Assembly (NCBI RefSeq): GCF_014898815.1
Contig: NW_026515542.1
Coordinates: 806,001-870,000 of the forward strand
Length of the DNA stretch: 64,000 nucleotides
Direction: 5' to 3'
DNA from: Panonychus citri
Lineage: Eukaryota; Arthropoda; Arachnida; Trombidiformes; Tetranychidae
How positions within the stretch are numbered: the first letter of the stretch is position 1; every line of letters begins with the position of its first letter. The translations under genes and the position numbers were made by a program. Of this stretch, positions 55,401 to 63,475 are shown piece by piece. The notes beneath the pieces were generated by a model. It made no database searches. It worked only from the letters and a program-made list of their open reading frames with translations, and was not told where the DNA came from.

Positions 55401-56465
55401 AAAGTTTTGAGAGATTCAATTCTCTGAAAGAATAGAGGAAATGTCTAAGTTCATATTGTAATAAGAATAACAGAAAAAAATATATAATATGATCCATAGT
55501 ATTTCCGTTGATGATAAAGAAGGAGAAGAAGATATTTTAGAATTAGATTTTTATTGTTACAATGAGTTTATTATTATATCTCGAAAGGAAATGTCTGAAA
55601 GAGGAAAAGTTACCAAGAAAAATGTCAGAATTTTCAACAATAACAACAATAGTAATAAGACAATTAAATTTGATTCTTTATTGATCTTTGATTTATTGAT
55701 TAATAAAACTTTTCAGTTTGCAATACGAACGAGGATCATTATGATGAACCTGAGGTTAAGATGAGCAGTAAAACTATTATGGGTTTCCCTCTAAGCGGAA
55801 GTTCACATTCAAATTCCGGAAGTAGTTCAAGTTCAACCCATCAATCAAATACAACAGGCTATTCAAGTATCAATAGTGCCCATCAACCAGTTAATATTAT
55901 CAACACCAATCCACAATCAGTACATCTCCAACATCATCCACCTCCACCACCACAATTACCGCCTCATCTCCTACCACATCTTCCCCAACAACACCAACCA
56001 AACTCATATAACACCATCAACACCAACACCAACACCAACAATAGTAATAATAATAACCTTGGCTTAGGTCATTCACTGGCCAATACTTTTCAACATACAG
56101 TGATAACTCATGATGGCCTTTACATGGGCAATGGGAATAATAATAATAATAATAATCATATAAATACCTCAGGTAATAGTCATGTGACACCATTGTTATC
56201 ATCATCTTCCGGATCCTCTTCCTCTTCATCTTCAACCTCATCGTCCAATTATCATCCACAGTTCAAATCCAATAATAATCATAACAACAACACCATCAAC
56301 AACAATAATAATGTTAATAGCAATTCGTATGCTGGAATTTACGGAACTCGAGCATCAACATTACGACATTTATCAAATCGAATGGATTTTAATAATTCTA
56401 GGAATGAGATAACATCCAGAGAAAATATCATTAATAATAATAATTGTCAACCAGGAAAATATTGA
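16005..56465 (+). CDS. bib: Big brain-like MIP family (aquaporin-type) channel protein
   Basis: Five exons: 16005-16456, 52746-52950, 55000-55080, 55185-55299 and 55717-56465. All borders are GT/AG and phases 2, 0, 0, 1 close to about 533 residues. Exon 1 holds the first half of the channel with SLEFWRSLIAECLSTFFYVF and the NPA motif in SGAHVNPAVT. Exon 2 continues with GVEFVLTFLIVF, exon 3 has the second NPA in SFNPARALGPAFVMNKW, and exon 4 the last helix (VYWIAPITGSMLAGLIYEF). These match Drosophila big brain, a channel-like protein of the plasma membrane that potentiates Notch signalling in neural fate choice. The last exon encodes a long hydrophilic tail rich in Ser, Asn, His and Pro, as in fly Bib. 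The start is the first ATG of an ATGATG pair after in-frame non-ATG codons. Intron 1 is about 36 kb and contains another gene and a retrotransposon. Confidence 0.92.
17115..18518 (-). CDS. Secreted protein with four six-cysteine modules, nested in bib intron
   Basis: Single open frame on the minus strand with the stop codon at 17115-17117. The chosen start at 18518 begins a plausible signal peptide (MFIMIIRLVILSSILIQF); the frame is open 22 codons further upstream to an ATG at 18584. Four modules follow the pattern C-x4-C-x17-19-C-x6-13-C-x-C-C: the first begins CYLNTC and ends CHCC, the others begin CKVLSC, CLHHNC and CSLHHC and end CECC, CKCC and CKCC. Modules 2 and 3 both contain QVKAIK after the second Cys. 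Long Ser, Gln and Asn tracts separate the modules. Even Cys number, signal peptide and repeated spacing suggest an extracellular disulphide-rich protein. I do not recognise the family. It lies antisense within bib intron 1, about 0.65 kb after exon 1. The repeated pattern makes chance very unlikely, though a second exon cannot be excluded. Confidence 0.75.
   Translation of the reverse strand: MFIMIIRLVILSSILIQFSVSFQTIWDDNREERQSRTVFPSTPTTTTTTSPPLVDPLFDSSPCYLNTCEDSIIQAIRSGPEFIDQIRCHQLDTQCHCCLRSQLNRAELDKLYRLIGSSLMTRSRSSSSSSSSSSSSQSSSSPSSSGKDDNRICKVLSCDDYQVKAIKSLDDPNSECHYHGNPGESECECCVKSLTKSISSSSSSSTSTKQNQQQQQQGSTVNNNDNNNSSLTRNFISNPFDLESNFFDFFSPSSKKSSSQSSKSAPSSYDSSSSNSGSGSGSSSSSSSSNLFDVDCLHHNCNGPQVKAIKRFPSQVITCIKMGNSDDCKCCFNSSLSIFERVKYEIELTNLNRVQQSTNRDSSSSSYTPQSPPTLNRRSPSYSSSSSSSSSSSPSSSSSFFQPNLDCSLHHCQSDLVQLIRSIPTHVVQCSTINDYFNSNNNHCKCCIDSTLSDGLNLRNFLQFINL
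28722..28764. repeat. (GA)n microsatellite
   Basis: Uninterrupted AG/GA run of about 43 bases followed by a short ATG repeat. Confidence 0.95.
30708..30739. repeat. (GA)n microsatellite
   Basis: About 32 bases of AG repeat preceded by GAAA units. Confidence 0.9.
33882..33909. repeat. (GA)n microsatellite
   Basis: About 28 bases of uninterrupted AG repeat. Confidence 0.9.
36139..36142. repeat. Left target-site duplication ATTT
   Basis: ATTT directly abuts the 5' LTR, and the same four bases follow the 3' LTR at 48068-48071. A 4-bp duplication is usual for Ty3/gypsy integrases. Confidence 0.75.
36262..36268 (+). promoter_or_regulatory. TATA-like box of the 5' LTR
   Basis: ATAAATA about 120 bases into the LTR, repeated in the 3' LTR. 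It is the best core-promoter candidate, but the start site is not known. Confidence 0.35.
36494..36543 (+). repeat. Hairpin with conserved loop, 5' LTR copy (reverse orientation)
   Basis: Arms AGAGGG (36503-36508) and CCCTCT (36530-36535), extended by AATTAG/CTAATT. The loop carries the reverse motif beginning AGGGTAATTTACT; it lacks two T residues found in the 3' LTR copy. Confidence 0.75.
36628..36645 (+). promoter_or_regulatory. Candidate primer-binding site
   Basis: TGGTGGAGATCCC starts two bases after the 5' LTR. The leading TGG would pair with the CCA end of a tRNA. The tRNA type cannot be assigned without a tRNA set from this genome. Confidence 0.5.
36972..38580 (+). pseudogene. gag: gag region, broken into several frames
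   Basis: The ATG at 36972 opens a frame beginning MSEETITVGAYINDETNRQ that runs to about 37130. The sequence then continues in a second frame to 37659 and in a third from about 37665. The middle part (around 37665-38040, with SDYVFELTEAARLVIPKIP and LILHLLPNELS) resembles the capsid region of Ty3/gypsy Gag. A basic, Arg/Gly-, Ser-, Asn- and Gln-rich region follows. A CCHC zinc knuckle, C-x2-C-x4-H-x4-C (CSLCTSYGHSTANC), lies near 38432-38473. Gag would form the particle and bind the genomic RNA. At least two frame changes interrupt it. They may be assembly indels, since the two LTRs show the same kind of difference. The protease follows in the third frame without a stop. Confidence 0.8.
38581..38872 (+). 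pseudogene. Retropepsin-like protease domain
   Basis: In the same frame as the zinc knuckle, LLDSGSGSTFM places the catalytic Asp codon at 38603-38605 (DSG form), and ELPFEMILGKNFW near 38800-38835 is the second retropepsin signature. The frame stops at 38870-38872, and the RT part lies in a different frame from about 38935. This enzyme normally cuts the Gag-Pol precursor. The DSG active site and the LG motif make the assignment secure. Confidence 0.85.
38935..41115 (+). pseudogene. pol: pol: Q/N-rich linker, reverse transcriptase and RNase H (interrupted)
   Basis: After a linker of over 100 residues rich in Gln, Asn, Ser and His, RT signatures appear: NPYRLGPKKREILDKKI, GGSPAFLVEKPGGKDYRLV, YPMPNIDDHI and TIDFA. 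A shifted stretch with stops at 39952-39954 and about 39973-39975 interrupts the palm. RT then resumes in the original frame with FPAYFQQFVNSVF and the catalytic YIDD (about 40042-40053), then KFLGHIISG. RNase H follows, with Asp, Glu, Asp and Asp at MVDASS, TEKECLA, VSDHCAL and HPADCFSR. The frame closes at 41115 and integrase is offset by one base. RT and RNase H would copy the RNA in the particle. As written the RT is not functional. The linker is unusually long for a Ty3-type Pol. Confidence 0.9.
41102..42430 (+). CDS. Integrase domain of pol
   Basis: Open over about 440 codons. The N-terminal zinc-binding HHCC motif is visible (HTESIGGHFGYKS, then NCDTCLSFK). The catalytic core has Asp in LQIDIVGKF, Asp in VIQVDNGPCF and Glu in PQSNGLIERLNG, a normal DD-x-E set. 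The C-terminal part (PFKVGDRVKVSVKIQNK, then KKLTAPYKGDYIV) looks like the SH3-like/GPY domain of Ty3/gypsy integrases. I see no chromodomain. The enzyme inserts the cDNA, and the 4-bp ATTT duplication is its trace. It lies one frame off from RNase H, with a 14-base overlap. It is probably normally part of one Pol polyprotein. Confidence 0.92.
   Translation: MGQPEIIDDKLVSKFIATGDQKFKVDDDFNDSSEIKKHQSKDNYVKQTIRQLSKGYLTKHFVMKHGLLQRKLTNNNLAIVLPASLQEKVFSALHTESIGGHFGYKSTSKRMKELFWFPQMDEWLKSKIANCDTCLSFKHPTTNNHRPHQMPIPTQPLERLQIDIVGKFHPSSQRNEYLFTAVDYFTKYVFAQPYRNQKENEAIKFVKYIIQFIGHPKVIQVDNGPCFRSNGFKEFCEQQKIKLQFTTPYRPQSNGLIERLNGILGNRINMFTVIPKDWDKWITEHVLSYNSAHSENLQTSPYYLLFGKLPNTPLLNELEIQPTQSNHEELQQLRNDHYQRMIANQQNRLDLIEPQPLPFKVGDRVKVSVKIQNKLRGKKLTAPYKGDYIVIETYDSAALIVGPKGPAFKVNYENLKLAGERSEITDLTDQSADVLTTSENTE
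42592..42628 (+). repeat. Hairpin 1, forward loop
   Basis: Arms CATTGATAA and TTATCAATG, nine perfect base pairs. The loop holds AAAGTAAATTACCCT at 42603-42617. Confidence 0.9.
42657..42688 (+). repeat. Hairpin 2, forward loop
   Basis: Arms TTGATCAA on both sides (each also self-complementary), eight base pairs. Loop motif at 42666-42680. Confidence 0.85.
42709..42752 (+). repeat. Hairpin 3, forward loop, imperfect stem
   Basis: TTAATTCAGTTCAG opposite CTGACTGATTAA pairs over 12 bases with two bulges. Loop motif at 42721-42735 has one change (AGAGTAAATTACCCT). Confidence 0.75.
43100..43135 (+). repeat. Hairpin 4, forward loop
   Basis: CACAAG/CTTGTG plus CC/GG next to the loop, separated by a small internal loop. 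Motif at 43111-43125. Confidence 0.75.
43268..43302 (+). repeat. Hairpin 5, forward loop
   Basis: Arms CTTGTTTAC and GTAAACAAG, nine perfect pairs. Motif at 43278-43292. Confidence 0.9.
43666..43707 (+). repeat. Hairpin 6, forward loop, two-part stem
   Basis: Outer TTGTAA/TTACAA and inner CGGT/ACCG pairs surround the motif at 43678-43692. Confidence 0.7.
43757..43800 (+). repeat. Hairpin 7, forward loop
   Basis: Arms TTGATTAACT and AGTTAATCAA, ten perfect pairs. Motif at 43771-43785. Confidence 0.9.
44036..44068 (+). repeat. Hairpin 8, forward loop
   Basis: Arms GAAGAG and CTCTTC, extendable through AATT with a bulge. Motif at 44045-44059. Confidence 0.75.
44344..44393 (+). repeat. Hairpin 9, reverse loop
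   Basis: TAAGTTAAAGGTAG opposite CTACCTTAACTTA gives 13 pairs with one bulged A. The loop has a reverse motif with two changes (AGGGTAAGTTACTCT) at 44363-44377. Confidence 0.85.
44432..44463 (+). repeat. Hairpin 10, forward loop
   Basis: TGACC/GGTCA then GTG/CAC with one bulged base. Motif at 44440-44454. Confidence 0.8.
44650..44688 (+). repeat. Hairpin 11, reverse loop
   Basis: Arms CAAAGTAG and CTACTTTG, eight perfect pairs. Reverse motif with two changes (GGGGTAATTTACTTC) at 44663-44677. Confidence 0.85.
44708..44753 (+). repeat. Hairpin 12, reverse loop
   Basis: Arms AGTTAATTGTT and AACAATTAACT, eleven perfect pairs, the longest perfect stem in the set. Reverse motif AGGGTAATTTACTTT at 44724-44738. 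Confidence 0.92.
44869..47564 (+). pseudogene. ORF3: RING/TRAF-like zinc fingers plus REX4/ISG20-like exonuclease domain
   Basis: The main frame (44869-47238) starts at ATG 44869. Residues 82-143 have RING-type spacing (C82, C85, C95, C98, C103, C106, then C138, C143). C169, C174, C187 and C190 with H186 look like a TRAF-type finger. Residues about 250-600 are a Ser/Pro/Thr/Gln-rich linker with basic patches. From about residue 630 the sequence matches DEDD 3'-5' exonucleases of the REX4/ISG20 group: AIDIE (D636, E638), GLKYEDVRFAPLF, then IILCGHIADLSDL (candidate D724) and RIVDILYYN. The final motif (IIDAAFTLWLYL) lies in another frame, 47154-47564, so an indel separates it from the rest near 47160-47215. 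The catalytic His normally five residues before that Asp is not visible in either frame. The ORF occupies the env position but has no signal peptide or membrane segment. Its function in the element is unknown. Confidence 0.82.
47577..47594 (+). promoter_or_regulatory. Expected polypurine tract position, weak
   Basis: The bases just before the 3' LTR contain only AACGGGG followed by CTC. This is a poor polypurine tract; plus-strand priming may use it, or the true tract may differ. Confidence 0.25.
47595..48067 (+). repeat. 3' LTR
   Basis: 473 bp. Aligned by eye to the 5' LTR it shows no clear base substitution, only short indels in homopolymers and TC runs. It has the same TATA-like site, AATAAA at 47886-47891 and terminal TGTAAGG/CCTTACA. 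Confidence 0.95.
47934..47985 (+). repeat. Hairpin with conserved loop, 3' LTR copy (reverse orientation)
   Basis: Arms AGAGGG/CCCTCT with outer AATTAG/CTAATT. Loop holds the full AGGGTAATTTACTTT at 47954-47968. Confidence 0.8.
48068..48071. repeat. Right target-site duplication ATTT
   Basis: Matches 36139-36142 directly upstream of the 5' LTR. Confidence 0.75.
49322..49401. repeat. Long (GA)n microsatellite
   Basis: About 80 bases of uninterrupted GA repeat, the longest in the window. Confidence 0.97.
52951..54999 (+). other. bib intron 2
   Basis: Bounded by donor GTGAGT at 52951 and acceptor TTTCCAG before 55000. AT-rich, no gene seen. Introns 3 (55081-55184) and 4 (55300-55716) are short. 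Confidence 0.85.
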
Positions 56466-56840
56466 TTTTCTCACAATTCATACACCTTAATACTGTAATT
56501 AACGATATGTATTCATAACAATAAACGATCCTAATTGTAAACTTTCATAATTAATCACTTTCGGTGATAAAATCGTAAATTAATAATCAGCAATCAATTT
56601 ATCAATTTTGCGAATTTTTCAAATAAATGTTGATTGAATCACTTTTAAAATTGTTGTGTTGATTGTTTGAATGATCAACTAACCAGTTGATAGATTAGTA
56701 AAGTAAATTACAAATTACAAAGAGATTTAAAATCTTACTAAATAATTAAATTACTTTCTTTGTTTTTAATCTGTAGGTTTTTTTTAAACTAAATTAACTT
56801 AATATTAATAATTATATATCTTTTAATTGTTAACAATTGG
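56466..56840. other. Convergent spacer between bib and SLC10 gene
   Basis: 3' UTRs of two convergent genes. AATAAA signals for bib occur near 56519 and 56621 on the + strand. Nothing else seen. Confidence 0.6.
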
Positions 56841-59800
56841 TTAAAAACTTTTAACGGCATTAAAGCCATTTACTGATTGGGGTGTACGAAGATGCTTATG
56901 GATAATTTCATCTTCGGGTGGACTGTAAATGACATTTTTTGATCCTTTACAATTGCAACATCGTTTAATTATCCAGAGAAACATCAATGGAATCGGTGTC
57001 ATTAGTGAAGCCGCGACGGGTAGTAGTGTTGCTAAATCGCTTTCGGGTGGTTTAAGTGCTAAACGTATCAGCATGATGGATATTCCTGTATTTTGGACTC
57101 CAGTTTCAATGGCAATGGCTATTTGGTCAGCTTTTTCAAAGCTAAAGATAACTGCAAATACAAATCCAATAAGAAAACCGACCCAAACATTGAGACCCGC
57201 TGAGATTAAGATACGCCAAGTTAATAGTTTAACCATAGACCAGTAAACGTAAGTGCTGAATATGACTATGAATATGATCATTGCTGTAGATACAGGAGCC
57301 AATATCCGTTTACAGATCTAAAAGGAAATGGAAATTTGTATAAATTGATTAATCAACATGAAACATTATGGAAAACGTAATCAACGTATCAACAAATTAA
57401 GGTAATCAAAAGTTACAATATTTCCTCAGTAATTAAATAACTGTAAGTGAGGAGATAATCTGGAAAACTTGATCAGGTTTCCGTTTAATCATCAATCAAT
57501 CGATTCAATTTAAAGTTGGAATTAACTTCACTCTTGATTAATTGACATTTGTAACTTTTGATTGTAATTATTGTAGTTTTTCAAAGGCAACAATTTAGAG
57601 TTATCATCGTGATGATATACCTTGGAAACTTTGGGAAGATATTTTTGGAAAAGAAGACCGATTCCTAGGAAAAAGGCCATTGCGGCCAATGTCCGAACGA
57701 TTTTTATATAAGGGACATTTATTGTACTTGGACCATTAACGTAGATTCCCAAAGTAAATAACCAAAGAGGAATCATAACTGTAAATTGAAAAGAAAAGAG
57801 AAAAGTTTCCAATCAGTAATCGAAATCGAAATTCAGGAAAATTGATTAAATATCAACAATAAAGAGAAGAGCAAAAAAATCAAAATCTGATTGCAATTAT
57901 CGAATTGATAATCAACCAAGTCAAATAAACAGTTTGTGAACATAAATCTTATGAGTACTTAATCTTAACTCAACTCAAGTTGTTCGTTGATTGTGAATTA
58001 AAGTTAAAGTAAATTGTATGTAATTAATGAATAAAGTACTTTGTGGTTAAATTGTAAACCTCGCCGGTGACTAGTGACCTAGTTAAATACTTACATAAGG
58101 CGGCGAAGGTGCTGATGAACGTCATGGTGAGGCTGAGGTTGAGGTTACCACCGAGGAGAAGGGTCCACATGTTGGAGGCATTTCCACCGGGTGAACATCC
58201 GAAGGCAAATAAACCAAACCAATAGTAATAAGCTTCACCGGAGAGCAAAAAATAGCCCACTATCCACGCCGTCTACAGATATAAATTTAATAGAAAATAT
58301 TGATACAATTAGTTGATTGTTTGGAAGAGAAAAGAAAACAAGGTTAATTGTAATCAATTTCCAAGTATTAATGGTTTGGTATCGATAAGATTTTATACAA
58401 CTTATACATTTCTGTTTACGATTAATTGTTTAATACCTTCAATTAGATTTAATCTCATTTTCACTTTAACCTTTACAACATGATAATCAAGTTTATCTAT
58501 CGTTTATAAATGTTAACTATTTCATTTAGATCATTAATTGATGTTAATCAATTGATTGCCCTTGAGCAACAATCACTATAATGATAATAAATTGCTCAAT
58601 GAATTAGCGGTTGTTATTAATAATATAATAATTATTTGTACATTTATTATATCGTTGTAATCAGTAATCAAATTAAAAGTGAAACAAAATGATTAACATT
58701 GAGTTTCCTTATTCTAATTCAGTCTTAATTGTTATTGTTGAATGATTTTGATTAAGATAGACACGTTGATTGTTGATCATATTTGATTTGTGAAACTTAT
58801 CATTAACAATTTACTAGACTATTTAAATCAATTGATTGAAATGGATTTAAATTATTCTAAATTTTAATTATTAGTATTTAACTAATGTTAATTGTTGGTA
58901 TAATGGTAAATTATACAAAATGAGGAAAAATTAATTGGTAAATGTTAAGCTAATGATTTAAAAATAGTAAAGTTAATTATCATCATAATTGAAGTAGAAA
59001 ATAAAAAACTAATCACCACAATTATGGTAAAATTTACAATTAAACTTGAAAATCAACTAATCATCTTGTTCAAGTAAATTGTTGATGAAATTATTTACAA
59101 TTAAGAGGAAGAGGGAACACAAAGCCAATATAAGAGAAGAAGAAAAAATTGTAAACTGGTAAACAAGTTAATCTTAATTGTAATAATCAGTTGATCATTT
59201 AAGAAATTACCTCATTCGTATATGTGACCTGATCAAACAACTTTTAAATCTGTTGACCTAATGGTCAATTTGTCAAGATAATTAAGAATGAAATTCATTC
59301 ATTCTTACTTGGAACGTTTATCAATATTAATTAATCATTACATTAATCACTTGGAACAATGGACCAACTGACCAACATTGAATGTGAATCATTTTGATGC
59401 TGGTTAATTGTGTTAAAAGGGGTTAAGCTAATTTACTGATTAAAATGATGGTGAATGGAAAATATCAAGTTGATTCTTACAAGATTAACATGTTACCAAG
59501 TTTAACTTTAGAGAATTGAAAGTTTTCAGAAAAAAAATGAGGCCAACTTATTATGTAGTGCGTGAGATTTTCATTCTTACTGAAAACCCACTTAACGGCA
59601 ACGGAATCTTTCAAAATCAAGTAACGGTAACACGAAGTCAAATGTTGGCAAAATTTTAAGAAGAAAAGAACAAAAAAAAGTGACAACACAGCAAAAAAGA
59701 ATTTCAATTCAACAATAAGAAGTAAAAAAAAGTTGTTTCTCTCCCCCTGAGTTTCTATTAACTTGTAATTTCCACCATGAGAAGGTGAGCGAGTGAGTGA

Positions 59801-60549
59801 TTGATTGATTGAATATCGATTTTGTCTCTTACCAAAGGCATGACCACATATTGAGATATTAAACCAATTAGAGGTGCTATTGGCTTCTTAAGGACACTTT
59901 GAATGACCACCAGATCAACAGCACATCCCATGTTGATGAAATTCAATAGAACCAGGGAAACGACTGAAAGGGTGAATACATTTTCCAATTTACTATGTTT
60001 AAGTGAGACCAGAATAGATAATTGATTTGTTTTGTCAACAACATTTTCACCATTAACCAGTGAATTTAGATTAACGGTTAAAGATTCAGCTGATGATGAA
60101 ATATGTTCATCATCTTTTTGAGCACATGGTGGATTATCTTTAAGAGCACTTGTTAATCCATTGGTGTAATGAGTATCATTTGGATTAATGTATTGAAGGA
60201 AAAGGTTTGTGTGTCCCAATAGTTTACCAACTATTGTGACCGACGATGAATAATTGAAGTAGCCATTTTTATCTGGGATGAGATAAGCTTTATCCAAGGT
60301 GATTCTTTTCATTGACCCATCGGTCTTAAGGTCAGCAACACGAGGTGAACTGATTCTCAATTGATAGTAAAGGTGACCATCAGCATAAGTAGAATGAATT
60401 TTATCGGTTAGAGTGAAATTGATGAGTGTCGATTCACCTTCTTTGATTCTAACCTCATTGATTCCATAATTTACGGAAAGGGAAGTAACTATTTGAATAA
60501 ATAGACAGAGTAAAGAGTAAATAAAGGTCAAAAGGATAACGGGACACAT
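56841..60549 (-). CDS. SLC10 family transporter, P3-like (sodium/bile-acid cotransporter fold)
   Basis: Four exons on the minus strand: 60549-59833, 58272-58095, 57778-57621 and 57317-56841. Phases 0, 1, 0 close to 509 residues. Exon 1 encodes a signal peptide (MCPVILLTFIYSLLCLFIQI), an extracellular region of over 150 residues with N-glycosylation sequons, and the first membrane helices (NMGCAVDLVVIQSVLKKP, LIGLISQYVVMPL). Exon 2 has the family signature FGCSPGGNASNMWTLLLGG. Exons 3 and 4 complete the helices; the tail is cytoplasmic with a KRCCNC cluster. SLC10 proteins include sodium/bile-acid and steroid-sulphate importers. The long N-terminal ectodomain favours the P3 (SLC10A3) or SLC10A5 branch, whose substrates are poorly known. 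The intron 1 interval 58273-59832 holds no other gene. Confidence 0.9.
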
Positions 60550-61779
60550 TTGAAGGACAATCTATGTTAGGTTAATGGTGGAAAAGATTAAGAAAAAATT
60601 GTCAATGTGTTTAACATTGAGAGAGGGAGAAAAAAAGTAAACAAGGTTAAGGTGAAGATCAACCAGGAAAATTAATCAATAGAAACACTAATTATCAACA
60701 TTTCTTTTTTCGCCGCTTCTATGGTAACAATTTAATTCACTGATTGTTTTCTATTTAACCATAGTTAATGTAATTAGGTTTGAATTAAAACAGAAACAAT
60801 TAACAAAAAGAGATACAATTTAAAACATAAACAATAACAACTTTGTGATGTGATCCCTTCAATAACAGAAACATGAATGAACCCAAATAGACAGACTCGA
60901 AATGTGAATGAAAAGTTTAACCGGTAAACCTGAAGTTGATTTACTATTGAAAACGTTAATTACAATTAATCAACTTGTCAAGTGACTATTTATATTATCT
61001 ATTTATAAGTGTTTCTTAATTAACTTAATAGAGTTATGTTTAATTGTTGACAATTAGGGGGAAATTTTTCACAACTGAGCACTAGTGTTATTTGTTCCTT
61101 AGTCCTTTACATTGGACTCTTTTAATTGTCTTTAATTGTGATAATTATTACTTGATCATCGTAAACATTAATATTGATTGTGTTTCATATCTTTGAGTAA
61201 TAAAAATTATTGGTTAATTTGTTGCTATTCCGTTGTTATATTGTAACCTTGATTCTAAAAATTGATTTTTTATCAAATGGCTCAATTTTTCATTCGATGA
61301 AAAAACTTAATTGTTTACGATTTAGTTAATTTAGGCAAGATTTTGAAATAATTAAACCGTTAGTTTGTTTGTGAAATAATCGCATTTAAAGATTGATTTA
61401 AGTCAATCGGGTAAATAGTGAATGGGAATATAATAAATACACAATATGTATATTGGTTAATTTCCAGCGATTAAAAGATAATATATTGTAAATACAATAT
61501 ATCCTTTTCACCAACACATTAATATTTGTTCAGGTGGAATTTCTGGTAATTAGATTTTCAATTTTATCGCATGTTGGCTGTTATCTCAAAAAATCAATCT
61601 TTTTCCATCTAATTCAGTACATACGATGGATTAAAACCTCATTTGAACATTGATGACATAGAATTGATTTAAGATTTTTGTATATAAAGGATTTTGGTGT
61701 TCTCCCAAATTAAATATTCTTGCCGATAATAACTCTCCAAATAAAATTTGTTTAGACTTGAAACGATAATTGATATCAA
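60550..61779. other. Spacer between SLC10 promoter side and DUOXA 3' end
   Basis: Both neighbours are on the minus strand, so this interval should hold the DUOXA 3' UTR and the SLC10 promoter and 5' UTR. AT-rich; no coding signal or RNA gene recognised. Confidence 0.5.
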
Positions 61780-63475
61780 CTATTGAGTTGATAATGAAAA
61801 TTTTTCTACTCCTCGAGATCCACCAGGTATCACACCGACTACTCGAGGTTGAATAGGTACAGTAATCGTTTTGGGTACAACATAATGAGGCTCGGTGATC
61901 TCTTGGATACTTTTCGATTGATTACCAACTGCAACGGGTCGATCGATACTCTTATTTCCTCCATTACGAAGAGTCAATCGATTTAGCCGAGAAAGTCTAT
62001 CAGAGGTGACCTTTTTCCGTAAGGCAACATAATTCGAATCACCATTCTAGTTGCAATTAAAGAAAAACAATTAATCGAATTATCCTTGATCACTTTTAAT
62101 TATATTACAATTTTAAAATAAAGACATACCTTCATTTTCAATGTGCTGTCCGTCGATACGCTTGACCCATCACTTTGTAGTCTTTTTTTATCTTCATCTA
62201 TTTCTGGAATTGAAAATATGAAAATCATCATACAATTGAATAATATTATTCGATTTCAGATCAACTTTCCCTACCTCGAAAGTAATCTTGATAGTTTTGA
62301 ATTATATCGATGCCGAAAAATTGAGCCGTTAGATCAGGATATTTAATGTCAATAATGTAAACAAAACTCCCCAATAGCAAGCAAAATAATCCTAATTGTT
62401 GGAAAAAAGTCCATTATATACAGATAATTGCAATATTATTTATCGATAAACATCAAATGATTATCGAAATTCAATTTTTTCATATATTAAAAATAATATA
62501 TACTTTTTTAGTTTAGCAGTGTAATGAGATTTAATGATTTTCAAATATTAATAATAATAATTACCGTTGGTTAGATTTATCCAATAAGCCCATGAATAGT
62601 CAGGGTGTAAGAACTGCACTCTACTACCACTTGGTGATTGAAATGGAATCTCCAATGGAACTGGATTATTATGTAAAGCCCAAATCATATTGGTTGTAAT
62701 TAGAGATAATCCAGTAAGCATCATCATTAAGGAACCATATTCAATAACGATACAGAAAAGGCAACTTGATATAACCAACAGCCAAGAGAAACCTATTTAT
62801 TATTGATGGATTGATTAAAAAACTTTTCACAACAATCTCTTTCTCAAATCAATTTGATTGACCAACTGACCATAAGAAAGTGTGACAATACCATGAAGCC
62901 TGTTGATAGAAGTGTGTAAACCTAAACTCTTCTCCATCTATTGTGAAATAATCAAGTACCCAAAGAAATGGAATCGGAAGTCCATTGGAAGCTGATAATC
63001 GATATTGATACTTGAGATGACCAGTCTCTAAGATTAGAATAAGAAAATATTGTCAATCCAAATCAAAACCATTTAATAGTTCCACTTATTTACCTTCTGA
63101 AAGTTTTGGTTTATCAGCTGATGATGAAACCCAATTCCATTGAAATTGTTCATTATAATCAAAATTAATCATGTCCGGAAGGATTTTATCTGTTGATTTG
63201 GATACATCCAAGTCTTTCATGGTTATATTGAATCCAAAGGCCAATATGTAGACCAACTTGGCAACGATTTTCATTGGTGATGAAAACCTCAACCTAACCA
63301 GGGTATTGATTGAATCAGATTCCCAATAAGGTGAATGATAACATACTACAGACATGATAGATAATATAACAAGAATTGATAGTAATTCCTTTCGAAAATC
63401 AGGTAAAAGTTACTCACCGATAATTATTAATGGAACGGTAAGAAAAACGGTAATTCGGCATATGTAAAACCATCT
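61780..63475 (-). CDS. DUOXA: Dual oxidase maturation factor (DUOXA), 5' partial
   Basis: Seven exons on the minus strand: 63475-63418, 63345-63094, 63027-62863, 62792-62565, 62391-62275, 62203-62130 and 62046-61780. Splice phases are consistent throughout (1 at the first five junctions, 0 at the last). The first exon seen gives a membrane helix (RWFYICRITVFLTVPLIII). Next come FNITMKDLD and INFDYNEQFQWNW, the family's glycosylated loop, then YRLSASNGLPIPFLWVLDYF and further helices, including SWAYWINLTN. The C-terminal tail is polar and variable. DUOXA proteins escort dual oxidase from the ER to the cell surface, where it makes hydrogen peroxide; in flies the orthologue is moladietz/NIP. The donor of the third exon (GTCAAT) is weak but fixed by phase and homology. 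The N-terminal exon is beyond the window's right edge. Confidence 0.9.
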
